From assembly GCF_946223165.1 (NCBI RefSeq), contig NZ_CAMIBP010000003.1, forward strand, positions 1 to 64,000: a DNA stretch of 64,000 nucleotides. The letters run 5' to 3'. The notes beneath the pieces were generated by a model that made no database searches, was not told where the DNA came from, and saw nothing but the letters and a program-made list of their open reading frames with translations. How positions within the stretch are numbered: the first letter of the stretch is position 1; each line of letters begins with the position of its first letter. The stretch comes from an uncultured Corynebacterium sp. Its GTDB lineage: Bacteria > Actinomycetota > Actinomycetes > Mycobacteriales > Mycobacteriaceae. This document shows, piece by piece, positions 44,766 to 53,703 of this stretch. Position numbers and translations under genes: made by a program.

Positions 44766-44827
44766 CAAGTTGCAGACATTATGCAAACTTGCTTAGGCTG
44801 CGCAATGTTTCCGGTAGAGTGCAACTT
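44766..44827. promoter_or_regulatory. Promoter/operator region between SfLAP and MmpL genes
   Basis: Three related half-sites: AAGTTGCA (44767), TGCAAACTT (44782) and TGCAACTT (44820). The first two form an imperfect dyad. The TetR encoded at the end of the mmpL unit is the natural candidate ligand. A one-mismatch copy of the 13-mer repeat (GGCATCGACAAGC) lies at 44853. Confidence 0.5.
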
Positions 44828-44897
44828 TTGTTGACGGCGTCCTGGAAGCGGCGGCATCGACAAGCAGCCGCCCCGTAGCAACCCCAGAAAGACCCCC

Positions 44898-47263
44898 ATG
44901 TCAAAGTTCCTGTACCGCCTAGGCTCGTGGTCCTACCGCACGGTATGGCCATTCCTCGCCTTCTGGCTCGTACTCCTCATCGCGATGGGCGGCCTCGCCG
45001 CCGGATTCGCGAAGTCCCCCAACCCGAACTTCACCATGCCAGAGATGGACTCCATCACTACTCAAAATGAGATGATGGACCGCTTCGGCACCGACACCGA
45101 CGCCATGAGCGCCCCACCGGCACCGTCGTCATCCAAGCCCCGGAGGGCACGACCCTGACCGAGGAACAAGAGCACGTCGACGCGCTCATCCAGGAGCTCA
45201 AGGACACCGGAGCGCTCGCCGACACTGACTCCCTGGTCAGCCCCGTCATGGCCGCTGCCGGCATGGAGCAGCAGATGACCGAGCAACTCAAGGCCCAGGG
45301 CATGTCCGACGAGCAGATCGCGTCCAACCTCAAGGCGGTCTCGCCATTGAGCGAGGACGGCCGAACCGGCACGCTGTCCATCACCTTCGCTGCAGACACC
45401 ATCATGGACATCCCCACCGAGGAGTTCAACAGAGTCACCGAGGTCTTGGATAATGCGAATTCGAACACTGATCTCACCGTCAAGTATTCCGGTAACGCGT
45501 TTAGCGCGATGGGCTCGGACATCAATGGCTCGTCCGAGGCCATCGGTCTCGTCGTCGCCGCCATCGTCCTGCTTATCACTTTCGGCTCCTTCGTTGCCGC
45601 GGGCATGCCGCTGATTTCCGCCGTCATCGGCGTGGGCGTCGGCATCCTCGGCATCCAGCTGGCCACCATCTTCACCGACTCAGTCTCCGACATGACCCCA
45701 ACCCTGGCCTCCATGATCGGCCTGGCTGTGGGCATCGACTACTCGCTGTTTATCGTCGCTCGCTTCCGCAACGAGCTCATCATGTCCTCCGGCCTCAACG
45801 ACCTGAGCCCGAAGGAGCTGGCCCAGGAGCTCAAGAAGATGACTAAGGCCACCCGCGCCCACGCCATGGGCATGGCACTGGGCACCGCTGGCTCCTCCGT
45901 GGTCTTCGCCGGTTTCACCGTCGTCATCGCGCTGACCGCCCTGACCATCATCGGCATTCCGTTCCTGTCCACCATGGCTATTGCCGCGGCGTGCACCGTC
46001 GTCGTCGCCGTGTGCGTGGCACTGACCTTCATCCCGGGTCTGCTTGGCCTGCTGGGCACCACGATCTTCGCCGGCCGCGTGCCTGGCCCGAAAGTCCCGG
46101 ATCCGGAAGACGAGAAGCCGACCATGGGCCTGCTGTGGGTACGCCGCATCCGCGCCCACCCCTGGATGCACCTCATCGCCGGCGTCGTCCTCCTGTCCAT
46201 CCTGGCCATCCCGATGGCCAATCTGCGCCTGGCCATGCCCACCGACGGCACGTCCAAGCTGGGTACCCCACAGCGCGACGCCTACGAAATGGTCGACGAG
46301 GCCTTCGGCCCGGGCCGCAACGCCCCGATGATCGCCTATGTCGACGTCGCCGACGTCGCCGAGCAGGACCGCCCGGCCGCCTTCCAGGACTTGCTCCAGG
46401 ACTTCGCCACCACCGACGGCGTGGAGAATGCCCAGGTCATCGCGACGACCGAGAACATGGACGCCGCGCAGATCCTCATCACGCCGACCACCGGCGCCAC
46501 GGACGAGCAGACCACCGAGACACTCAACCACCTGCGTGACTATAAGGACGATTTCACCGAGAACACGGGCGGCACCTACGGCATCACCGGCATCACCCCG
46601 ATCTACGACGACATCTCGCAGAAGCTCAACGACGTCCTCATCCCGTACATCGCCATCGTGTTGGGCCTCGCCTTCATCGTCCTGATGCTCGTGTTCCGCT
46701 CCATCTGGGTTCCGCTCATCGCCGCCGCCGGCTTCGGCCTGTCCATGGCCGCCACCTTCGGCATCACCGTGACCATCTTCCAGGAGGGCATGTTTGGCAT
46801 CATCGACGACCCGCAGCCGCTGCTGTCCTTCCTGCCCATCATGCTCATCGGCCTGACGTTCGGCCTGGCCATGGACTACCAGGTCTTCCTGGTCACCCGC
46901 ATGCGCGAGGGCTTTGTCCACGGCAAGACCGCCGGTAACGCCACGTCCAACGGCTTCAAGCACGGCGCCCGCACCGTCACCGCCGCCGCACTCATCATGA
47001 TTTCCGTGTTCGCCGCGTTCATGCTCATGGACGAGCCGTTCATTAAGACCATGGGCTTCGCGCTGGCCGCCGGCGTGTTCATCGACGCCTTCGTAGTCCG
47101 CATGATGATCATCCCGGCCACCATGTTCCTCCTGGACAAGCATGCCTGGTGGTTCCCCACGTGGCTCGATAAAATCATCCCCAATATGGACATCGAGGGC
47201 GAGGCTCTTTCCACGCACCGCGAGGAGCTGCAAGCCCAGCAGCGCGAGAAGGTAGGTAGCTAA
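44898..47263 (+). pseudogene. MmpL/RND-family transporter with a one-base frameshift
   Basis: The first frame (ATG 44898) gives MSKFLYRLGSWSYRTVWPFL and a first membrane helix, then breaks after DTDAMSA at about 45106. The next frame resumes as TGTVVIQAPEGTTLTEEQ and runs to TAA 47261. Restoring one C in the GCCCC run joins them into a ~788-residue MmpL. The rest is intact: AIGLVVAAIVLLITFGSFV, GIDYSLFIVARF in the first half and GLAMDYQVFLVTRM in the second. Probable exporter of an envelope lipid. It is either a true frameshift or a sequencing error. The TetR gene overlaps its stop (TAATG). Confidence 0.82.
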
Positions 47264-47889
47264 TGTCCGGGCTCCGGGAGACAAAGAAGCAGGCCACGCG
47301 CCAAGCGCTTGCCGATGCCGCCGTGCGCATCGTCCTCACCGAGGGCTACGACGCTCTGTCGGTGGCGGCCGTCGCCGCCGCGGCCGGGGTCTCCCCCCGC
47401 ACCTTCCACAACTACTTCGGCAACCTCGACGACGCCCTCATGGACTTCGTGCGCACCACCTTCGCCATCCTGGCTGAGGATGTCCGGGCGCTGCCAAAGG
47501 ACATGAACATCCTCGACATCTTCGAGGAGCTGGCCGAACGCGGCTTCAACGAAGAGGGAGTCGAGCTCCACTCCGTAGCGTCCCTCTTCGCGATGGGCGA
47601 GCTCATCGAGAACCAGCGCATCCGCCCGACGGAGGGCGAGCCCAAGGACATGGCCGAGCAGATCGCGGAGCCCATCTTCCGCGCCTTCGCCGATCGCCTA
47701 CCCGACCGCGACGAGTTCGAGGTCAACGTCATCCTGCAGGCCACAGCCTCGGCGGTGATTCACGCGGTCCGCGTCTTCCAGCATCGCGTCGACGCCGGCG
47801 AAGCCGTCAACCCCGATGAGGGCCGCGCGCTGGTGCGGCGCGCGGTGGACGTCCTCAGGGACTTCTCCACCAGGACGCGCAGCGCCTAG
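47263..47889 (+). CDS. TetR-family regulator of the MmpL locus
   Basis: 208 residues. HTH: RQALADAAVRIVLTEGYDAL, then VAAAAGVSPRTFHNYFGNLD. The ATG shares a base with the mmpL stop, so its translation depends on the transporter message; if mmpL is truly frameshifted this coupling is impaired. It probably autoregulates through the TGCAA/AAGTTGCA half-sites before mmpL. A long terminator follows. Confidence 0.92.
   Translation: MSGLRETKKQATRQALADAAVRIVLTEGYDALSVAAVAAAAGVSPRTFHNYFGNLDDALMDFVRTTFAILAEDVRALPKDMNILDIFEELAERGFNEEGVELHSVASLFAMGELIENQRIRPTEGEPKDMAEQIAEPIFRAFADRLPDRDEFEVNVILQATASAVIHAVRVFQHRVDAGEAVNPDEGRALVRRAVDVLRDFSTRTRSA
47307..47319 (-). repeat. 13-mer copy 9 of 9
   Basis: Near the start of the TetR gene; coding strand LADA. 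Confidence 0.7.
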
Positions 47890-47927
47890 CCGCAGCCCCG
47901 TCTGGAGGTACCCCGCACATGACCTAT

Positions 47928-47970
47928 TACCCCGGTTAGCCCACATTGGGGGGCTAACCGGGGTATTCTC
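47928..47970 (+). terminator. Strong hairpin terminator between the TetR and sqdB genes
   Basis: Perfect 15-base arms TACCCCGGTTAGCCC and GGGCTAACCGGGGTA with an 8-base loop, followed by TTCTC. The T-run is short, but the stem is the most stable seen in the window. Confidence 0.75.
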
Positions 47971-48022
47971 ATGCGAGCGTTTCCATAAGGTTCGCGCCGG
48001 TGAAGTGAAGGAGAATGACAAC

Positions 48023-49261
48023 GTGTTCGTAGCCATCCTGGGCGGCGACGGATTCTGCGGCTGGCCCGCGGCTCTGTATCTTTCGGATCTGGGACACACG
48101 GTGACAATCGTGGACAACCTGAGCCGACGCGACATCGACAAGGAACTGGGCGCGCAGTCGCTCACCCCCATCGCGAGCATCGAGGAGCGCCTCGCCGCGT
48201 GGAAGGAGGTCTCCGGCAAGGAGATCGGTTTCCGCAGCATTGACGTCGCCCAGGACTACGAGGGCTTGCTCGCGTTCCTTCAGGAATTCCAGCCGGACGC
48301 CGTCGTCCACTTCGCCGAGCAGCGCGCCGCGCCGTACTCGATGAAGAACTCGCGGACCAAGCGCTACACCGTGGACAATAACGTCAACGCCACCCACAAC
48401 CTGCTGGCCGCCATTGTCGAGTCCGGCCTCGACATCCACGTCGCCCACCTGGGCACGATGGGCGTCTACGGTTACGGCACTGCCGGCATGGAAATCCCCG
48501 AGGGATACCTCGATATCCAGGTCGCGGTCGAGGACGGTCAGACTGCGGAGCAGTCCATCCTCTACCCCTCCAACCCGGGCTCGGTCTACCACATGACCAA
48601 GGTGCTCGACCAGCACCTCTTCGCCTACTACGCCAAGAACGACGAGCTGCGCATCACGGACTTGCATCAGGGCATCATCTGGGGCACGCACACGGAACAG
48701 ACCTCCCGCGACGAGCGCCTCATCAACCGCTTCGATTACGACGGCGATTACGGCACCGTGCTCAACCGCTTCCTTATCCAGGCCGGCATCGGCTACCCAC
48801 TCACCGTCCACGGAACCGGCGGTCAGACCCGCGCCTTCATCCACATCCGCGACATGGTGCGCTGCATCGAGCTGGCGCTGCACAACCCACCGGCCCGCGG
48901 CGAACGCGTCAAGATTATCAACCAGATGACCGAGACCCACCGCGTGCGCGACCTCGCCCAGCTAGTGTCCGAGCTCTCCGGCGTGCCCGTGGCCATGGTG
49001 CCCAATCCGCGCAAGGAAGCTGCCGAAAACGAGCTCCGGGTGTCTAACAACACCTTCCTCGAGCTGGGACTTGAGCCCACCACGTTGTCCGAGGGCCTGC
49101 TCCACGAGGTCGAGGAGGTCGCTCGCAAGTACGCCGACCGCGTGGACCGCTCCAAGATCCCGGCGCAGTCGCTGTGGACCGCCCAGCAGCACGCCGGCAT
49201 TCCGGACAACCTCGATGAAGACACGTGCGCTGACCACCTCGCTGCCGAGGCGCGCGCCTAA
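48023..49261 (+). CDS. sqdB: UDP-sulfoquinovose synthase (SqdB/SQD1 family)
   Basis: 412 residues from GTG 48023; AAGGAG lies nine bases upstream. NAD-dependent SDR/epimerase fold: VAILGGDGFCGWPAALYLS, TPIASIEERLAAWKEVSGKE, VVHFAEQRAAPYSMK, HLGTMGVYGYGTAGMEIPEG (active-site Thr) and NPGSVYHMTKVLDQ (Tyr-x3-Lys). DLHQGIIWGTHTEQT and GTGGQTRAFIHIRD are typical of UDP-sulfoquinovose synthases rather than UDP-glucose epimerases. It would convert UDP-glucose and sulfite to UDP-sulfoquinovose. First gene of a three-gene unit with the SqdX-like transferase. Confidence 0.9.
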   Translation: MFVAILGGDGFCGWPAALYLSDLGHTVTIVDNLSRRDIDKELGAQSLTPIASIEERLAAWKEVSGKEIGFRSIDVAQDYEGLLAFLQEFQPDAVVHFAEQRAAPYSMKNSRTKRYTVDNNVNATHNLLAAIVESGLDIHVAHLGTMGVYGYGTAGMEIPEGYLDIQVAVEDGQTAEQSILYPSNPGSVYHMTKVLDQHLFAYYAKNDELRITDLHQGIIWGTHTEQTSRDERLINRFDYDGDYGTVLNRFLIQAGIGYPLTVHGTGGQTRAFIHIRDMVRCIELALHNPPARGERVKIINQMTETHRVRDLAQLVSELSGVPVAMVPNPRKEAAENELRVSNNTFLELGLEPTTLSEGLLHEVEEVARKYADRVDRSKIPAQSLWTAQQHAGIPDNLDEDTCADHLAAEARA

Positions 49262-49287
49262 GACATTCCTCGCCCTCGCTCCCGCCT

Positions 49288-50448
49288 ATGCGCATCGCCA
49301 TCGTCACGGAGGTCTTCCTCCCCAAGATTGACGGAGTCGTCACCCGACTGACCCGTACCCTCGAACAGCTCGCCGAGCTCGGCCACGACGTTCACATCTT
49401 CGCACCGTCCTCGCGGGATGTTCGGCCGCCCGCGACGTTTGCGGGTTTTCCCGTCACCCCCATCCCGGCGCGCAGCCTGCCGGTGTACCCGGAGATCAAG
49501 TTCGGGCTGCCGTCGCTCCGCTTCTTCCGGGAGATCCGTGCCTTTTGCCCCGATGTCATCCACGCAGTCAATCCCATTTGGACTGCGGCCCTGGGCGTGG
49601 CCGCCGCCCGTCGGGACGGAATCCCGCTCGTCGCGAGTTTCCACACCAACGTCCCCGACTACACCGTCGCGCTCGGCATAGGCTGGGTCAAACCCATCGC
49701 CACCGGCGCCATTAAGGCGCTGCACAACCATGCCGCGGTCAACCTGTGCACCTCGGGACCGATGGTGGATCAGGCGCGCGCCATGGGGATGCACAACGTG
49801 CAGCTGTGGCCCAAGGCCGTGGACACCGTCGGGTACCACCCCTCCAAGGCCGATCCGGCCATGCGCGCGCGCCTCACCGACGGGCACCCCTCCGCCCCGC
49901 TCATCACGTATATCGGTCGCGTCTCCAAGGAAAAGGACGTGGCGCGCCTGGCCTCCGTCTACGACCTCGTGCGCCGCCGCGTACCGGGCGTGCGCCTGGC
50001 CATCGTCGGCTCCGGCCCCTACGAGGAAGAACTGCGCGAGCTCCTGGGCGAGCGGGCCGTGTTTACCGGCTACCTCACCGGGGACGAGCTCGCCGCGGCC
50101 TTCGCCTCCGGCGACGTTTTCGCGTTCCCGTCGGCCACTGAAACCCTGGGCCTCGTCGCGCTCGAATCCTTCGCCTCCGGCGTGCCGGTGGTGGGCACGA
50201 ACGCCGGCGGCATCCCGTTCGTCATCGACGACGGCGTCACGGGAAGGCTCATTGATATCACCGCCGACGCCGCGGCCGACGATGCCGCCTGGGCCGACGC
50301 CCTAGCCGGCCTCCTCGAGAATCCTGACGCGCGCCACTGCATGGGCGCTGCTGCGCGGGCCGAGGCGGAGCGCTACTCCTGGCGCGAGTCCACCCTGGCG
50401 CTCGTCGCCGCCTATGATGAAGCACGGTCCTTATTTCCCAATCGCTGA
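49288..50448 (+). CDS. sqdX: GT4 glycosyltransferase, SqdX-like sulfoquinovosyltransferase
   Basis: 386 residues. N-terminal IAIVTEVFLPKIDGVVTRL, RSLPVYPEIKFGLPS, PLVASFHTNVPDYTVALGI and LWPKAVDTVGYHP follow the SqdX pattern. The C-terminal donor half has YIGRVSKEKDVARL, FTGYLTGDELAAAFASGD and PSATETLGLVALES with the GT4 Glu-x7-Glu. It should transfer sulfoquinovose from UDP to diacylglycerol. MgtA/PimB-type mannosyltransferases are close relatives, so the assignment rests on the adjacent sqdB. Gap to sqdB 26 bases, to the next gene 8 bases. Confidence 0.82.
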   Translation: MRIAIVTEVFLPKIDGVVTRLTRTLEQLAELGHDVHIFAPSSRDVRPPATFAGFPVTPIPARSLPVYPEIKFGLPSLRFFREIRAFCPDVIHAVNPIWTAALGVAAARRDGIPLVASFHTNVPDYTVALGIGWVKPIATGAIKALHNHAAVNLCTSGPMVDQARAMGMHNVQLWPKAVDTVGYHPSKADPAMRARLTDGHPSAPLITYIGRVSKEKDVARLASVYDLVRRRVPGVRLAIVGSGPYEEELRELLGERAVFTGYLTGDELAAAFASGDVFAFPSATETLGLVALESFASGVPVVGTNAGGIPFVIDDGVTGRLIDITADAAADDAAWADALAGLLENPDARHCMGAAARAEAERYSWRESTLALVAAYDEARSLFPNR

Positions 50449-50456
50449 GGTAGTTC

Positions 50457-51689
50457 ATGGCTTTTTCCGATTCTCACGCCGAGGGAACGCCGAAGGCATA
50501 CGGCTCCCCGCGGTCCCTCGCTGACATCATCGCCGACGGCGTTTTTCTCGCCGCAGAGCAAGACATCGCGTTCGGCGAGGCGATGGGCCACATCACGCAC
50601 GTGGAGTACAACTTCCGCAGCGCCCGCGGCACGGTAAACGCCGAGGGCGCCGAGGACACCATGGCCGCCACCGAGTCTGCTGACACGCCGGCGGGCCCCG
50701 AACAGGACATGCCCGTCGACGTGCGTATCACCTCCTCTACCGGCACCCACGACATTCTGGGGCACCGCATCGCGGTCATCACGGACAACGAATGGACGTG
50801 GGCAACGGTCGCCACCCTCGGGCTCAATGTCCCAGAGCTCCAGACGCCCCAGCCCTACTCGCCGGCCCTTATCCGGGCCGCGCGCACACTCGTCAGCGGC
50901 CGCCCCGTCGTCATCGCGCAGCAGGGCGCCTCGGCGTCGGATCTCGCCGCAGTATCCCTCGACTTCCATGGCACTGGCGTGCCCTCGCACCGGGCCATCG
51001 TGCAAGGACTCAGCGAGATCCCCCTCGACACCGACGAGGAACGCGCCCTCGCTGCCTACGCCGTCACCGGCCCGAACGCCGATGCGGCAGTCGAATCCGT
51101 CACGCTGAACACCGGGTATATCTCCCGAATCGGCACCAACGGGCTCTCCCTGGAACAGGTCACCGCGGACGCACACTACCGCGCCGCGGAGCAGCAGCTC
51201 TTCGTGACCGGGCGCTATCCGGGCCTTAAGGCGCACGTGGATCTGGCGTCCGGTCGCACCCAGGTCGTCAGCGGCGCCGGCAGCTACACCGCCAACGCGC
51301 ACGTCATCGCCACCGTGACGGATGATGTGTGGACGTGGGCGTGGGCGGACCCAGGGCTCAAGGACGCGGGCGCGCAGCGCGCTGCATTCAACCTTCGCCG
51401 CTTCGGCGCGGACAACGGCATCGGCGCCTTCCTGCGCCCGCAGATGCCCGCCGATGTGGCCCGCGAGCTCCGCCTCGCGCAGGCGGCCATGCCGGTTCTC
51501 CAGGTGTGGACGCTGCAGGCTGTCACTCTCAGCGCCTCGACGCTGGGGCTCGTCCTTCTCGACGCCCCAGAGCTCGCCCTGCCCCCGCTTTCCGATGCCG
51601 CCCGCGCGGCCACGCTGCGGGTCTCCCTGCCCGCCGGCATCGACGGCAACCGCGCCCGCGCGGCGTACGAGGCGCTGCGCCGCGGCTAG
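50457..51689 (+). CDS. DUF6882-like protein of unknown function, third gene of the sqd unit
   Basis: 410 residues from ATG 50457 with GAGGTAG upstream. No signal or membrane segment. Two related halves: the first holds DNEWTWATVATLGLN, the second TDDVWTWAWADPGL, the aromatic W-x-W core of the DUF6882 type, suggesting internal duplication. It starts eight bases after sqdX, so it is likely co-expressed with sulfolipid synthesis, but I assign no function. A related single-domain protein is at 59806. The gap 51690-51763 contains two near-copies of TAGGCGCGCC. Confidence 0.75.
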   Translation: MAFSDSHAEGTPKAYGSPRSLADIIADGVFLAAEQDIAFGEAMGHITHVEYNFRSARGTVNAEGAEDTMAATESADTPAGPEQDMPVDVRITSSTGTHDILGHRIAVITDNEWTWATVATLGLNVPELQTPQPYSPALIRAARTLVSGRPVVIAQQGASASDLAAVSLDFHGTGVPSHRAIVQGLSEIPLDTDEERALAAYAVTGPNADAAVESVTLNTGYISRIGTNGLSLEQVTADAHYRAAEQQLFVTGRYPGLKAHVDLASGRTQVVSGAGSYTANAHVIATVTDDVWTWAWADPGLKDAGAQRAAFNLRRFGADNGIGAFLRPQMPADVARELRLAQAAMPVLQVWTLQAVTLSASTLGLVLLDAPELALPPLSDAARAATLRVSLPAGIDGNRARAAYEALRRG

Positions 51690-51763
51690 GCGCGCCCGCC
51701 GGGGCATCGGCGGCGTTAGGCGCGCCTGCCAAGACAGCGGCGCCGCGCACAGCGCTTCAAGCG

Positions 51764-52759
51764 CTACCCGACGAGTGCGGCGTGAATCGCGTCGCGGTCG
51801 ATATCCTCCGCCGGCGCAAACGTGGCGTCCTTGGTCTTATCCACGAGCACCGCGCGCACGCCTTCGGCGAAATCAGGCTGGCGAACCATGTACGCCCCCA
51901 GTCGCTTCTCCGCGGCCAGCGCCTCCCCGATTGTGGCGCACTGCTCCTCGTAGTCGAAGAGCTGCAGCGCGGCCTCGATGGCCAGCGGGCTGGCGGCCAT
52001 GGTGAGTTCCTCTACCAGGCCGCGCAGGCGCGGGCTGCACGCAGCCAAGATCTCGTCCCACGTCGCACCCGGGACGAAGGCGGCCTCGATGTCCTCGGCA
52101 AATTCCTCCAGAGGCGCTGGCCCGGGAACATCGGTGCGCTGGGGTACGTTTTCAATCCCCTTCTCGATGACTGCCTCGATGTACGCGGCTGGGTCCTCCA
52201 CGAAACCCGTGGCCAAGCCCGTGTAGAGCAAGTCCGGGGCGTACATACGGTAGCCAGTAACAGCCCAAAACTTCGCGAGCGCGGGGCTCATGACACGCTG
52301 GGACATGTAGGCGATTCCCACATCGGTGACGTAGCCGATCGCCATCTCCGGCATGGATTCGAAAGCCCGCGACGTCACGATGCGGTGCGAGCCGTGCGCC
52401 GAGATGCCCAGTCCGCCGCCCATGGCCACGCCGTCGATGACCGCGATGTACGGCTTCGGGTAGGTCGCAATGAGCGCGTTCAGGTCATACTCCTGCGCGA
52501 AGAAGTGGTCCACGTCCTCCGGCCTACCGGCCAGAATGCCATCGCGGGCCGCGCGCACGTCACCGCCGGCGCAAAAAGCCTTAGGATTCGTCGTCATGAC
52601 AAGGACCTGTTCGACAGCGTCATCGTCCCGCCAGGCCTGCAAGGCCTGCGTGATGAGTTCGATCATCTCTGGGTTGAGGGAATTGAGAGCCTTGGGCCGG
52701 TTAAGCTCAATGACTCCGGTACGGTGGCGGATGGTAGTAATTACAGGTGCGTCAGTCAT
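51764..52759 (-). CDS. 3-hydroxyisobutyryl-CoA hydrolase (second paralogue)
   Basis: 331 residues from ATG 52759 (MTDAPVITTIRHRTGVIELN). NPKAFCAGGDVRAARDGI, FFAQEYDLNALIATYPKPYI, VAMGGGLGISAHGSHRIV and MPEMAIGYVTDVGIAYM keep the HIBCH pattern, and the C-terminal domain (QPDFAEGVRAVLVDKTKDA) is present. It is similar in layout to the gene at 39424 but stands alone and lacks a 26-bp operator, so the two paralogues are probably regulated differently. A GlxR-like site lies just upstream. Confidence 0.92.
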   Translation of the reverse strand: MTDAPVITTIRHRTGVIELNRPKALNSLNPEMIELITQALQAWRDDDAVEQVLVMTTNPKAFCAGGDVRAARDGILAGRPEDVDHFFAQEYDLNALIATYPKPYIAVIDGVAMGGGLGISAHGSHRIVTSRAFESMPEMAIGYVTDVGIAYMSQRVMSPALAKFWAVTGYRMYAPDLLYTGLATGFVEDPAAYIEAVIEKGIENVPQRTDVPGPAPLEEFAEDIEAAFVPGATWDEILAACSPRLRGLVEELTMAASPLAIEAALQLFDYEEQCATIGEALAAEKRLGAYMVRQPDFAEGVRAVLVDKTKDATFAPAEDIDRDAIHAALVG

Positions 52760-52766
52760 GACCACC

Positions 52767-52782
52767 AGTGTTACACATCACA
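52767..52782. promoter_or_regulatory. Candidate GlxR (CRP-type) site
   Basis: AGTGTTACACATCACA, core GTG-N8-CAC on the other strand. Between the divergent hydrolase and HAD genes. Confidence 0.4.
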
Positions 52783-52816
52783 GATTGTTTTTCGAGTGAC
52801 ACGACCGGGAGTAAGA

Positions 52817-53620
52817 ATGATGCGCACCCTCATCGCACTGGACATGGATGGCACCCTCCTCGACCCCGCCGGAAACCTGCCTCCGCAGTTCCACGACGTC
52901 GCCACCCGCTGCGCCGAGGCCGGCCTCATCCTCGCCCCCGCGTCCGGCCGCCAGCTGGCCACCCTGCAGGCCATGTTCCCGGAGACAAGCACCTTCATTG
53001 CCGAAAACGGCACCGTCGTCCTCCACGACGGCGAGGTCGTCGGCACAACTACCATCGCACCGGAAATGGTCTCAGCGACGCTGGATGCAACCAAGGTCAT
53101 CACCGCGCCGCACATGGTGGTGCTGTGCACGCCGACGATGTCGTACGTCGAGCACGCCGCGCCGGCCGATGCCGCGACGGAGCTGGAAAAGTACTACAAG
53201 GCCGTCACTTTCGTCGAAGACTTCCATGCTGTCCTAGCCACGGATCCCCCGGTCATCAAGATCGCCATCTTCTGTTCCGCCGGAACCGAGGAGCACGTCG
53301 CCCCGCCGCTGTCGGCGGCCATTGGCGCCGACAATGTCGCCATTTCCGGCCGCTGCTGGATCGACGTCATGGCGCCCGGCGCTAACAAGGGCACGGCCCT
53401 GCGCCAGCTTGCCGGCATCTTGGATATTCCGATGGAGCGGACCGTCGCGTTCGGCGACTACCTCAACGACTACGAGCTGCTGCGCGCCGCCGGCACCGCC
53501 ATCGCCATGGAGAACGCCCACCCCGATCTCAAGGCCATCGCGGACCGCATCGCCCCGCCGAATACCGAGTACGGCGTCATGACCGTGCTCGACGAGATGC
53601 TGACGCAGGCGCAGGCCTAA
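52817..53620 (+). CDS. HAD-superfamily Cof-type phosphatase
   Basis: 267 residues from ATG 52817 (or 52820). Motif I LIALDMDGTLLD, motif II ILAPASGRQLATLQ, a C2-type cap between about residues 85 and 190, motif III Lys in GANKGTALRQLAGIL and motif IV VAFGDYLNDYELLRAAG. A cytoplasmic Mg-dependent sugar- or nucleotide-phosphate phosphatase; substrate not predictable. The long open frame upstream to 51329 is shadow and not part of the gene. Confidence 0.93.
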   Translation: MMRTLIALDMDGTLLDPAGNLPPQFHDVATRCAEAGLILAPASGRQLATLQAMFPETSTFIAENGTVVLHDGEVVGTTTIAPEMVSATLDATKVITAPHMVVLCTPTMSYVEHAAPADAATELEKYYKAVTFVEDFHAVLATDPPVIKIAIFCSAGTEEHVAPPLSAAIGADNVAISGRCWIDVMAPGANKGTALRQLAGILDIPMERTVAFGDYLNDYELLRAAGTAIAMENAHPDLKAIADRIAPPNTEYGVMTVLDEMLTQAQA

Positions 53621-53628
53621 AACGTACT

Positions 53629-53652
53629 GGGCCCGCGCGTGCGCGCGAGCCC
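53629..53652. terminator. GC-rich hairpin after the HAD gene
   Basis: GGGC-CGCGCG pairs with CGCGCG-GCCC; there is no T-run, so termination is only possible. Confidence 0.4.
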
Positions 53653-53703
53653 CTCAGAGATCTCAGGCGAAGCCGACATCAGGCTAAGCCAGTCAACCTT
53701 CGT

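Noticed and set aside
45680..47284. Minus-strand open frame antisense to mmpL
   Set aside because: Glu/His/Gly-rich shadow.
51687..51730. Two TAGGCGCGCC copies as a functional repeat
   Set aside because: Short GC-rich words 30 bases apart in a gene tail gap; likely chance.
51329..52816. Long upstream extension of the HAD phosphatase frame
   Set aside because: Overlaps two genes and has no protein character; the HAD motif I begins right after ATG 52817.
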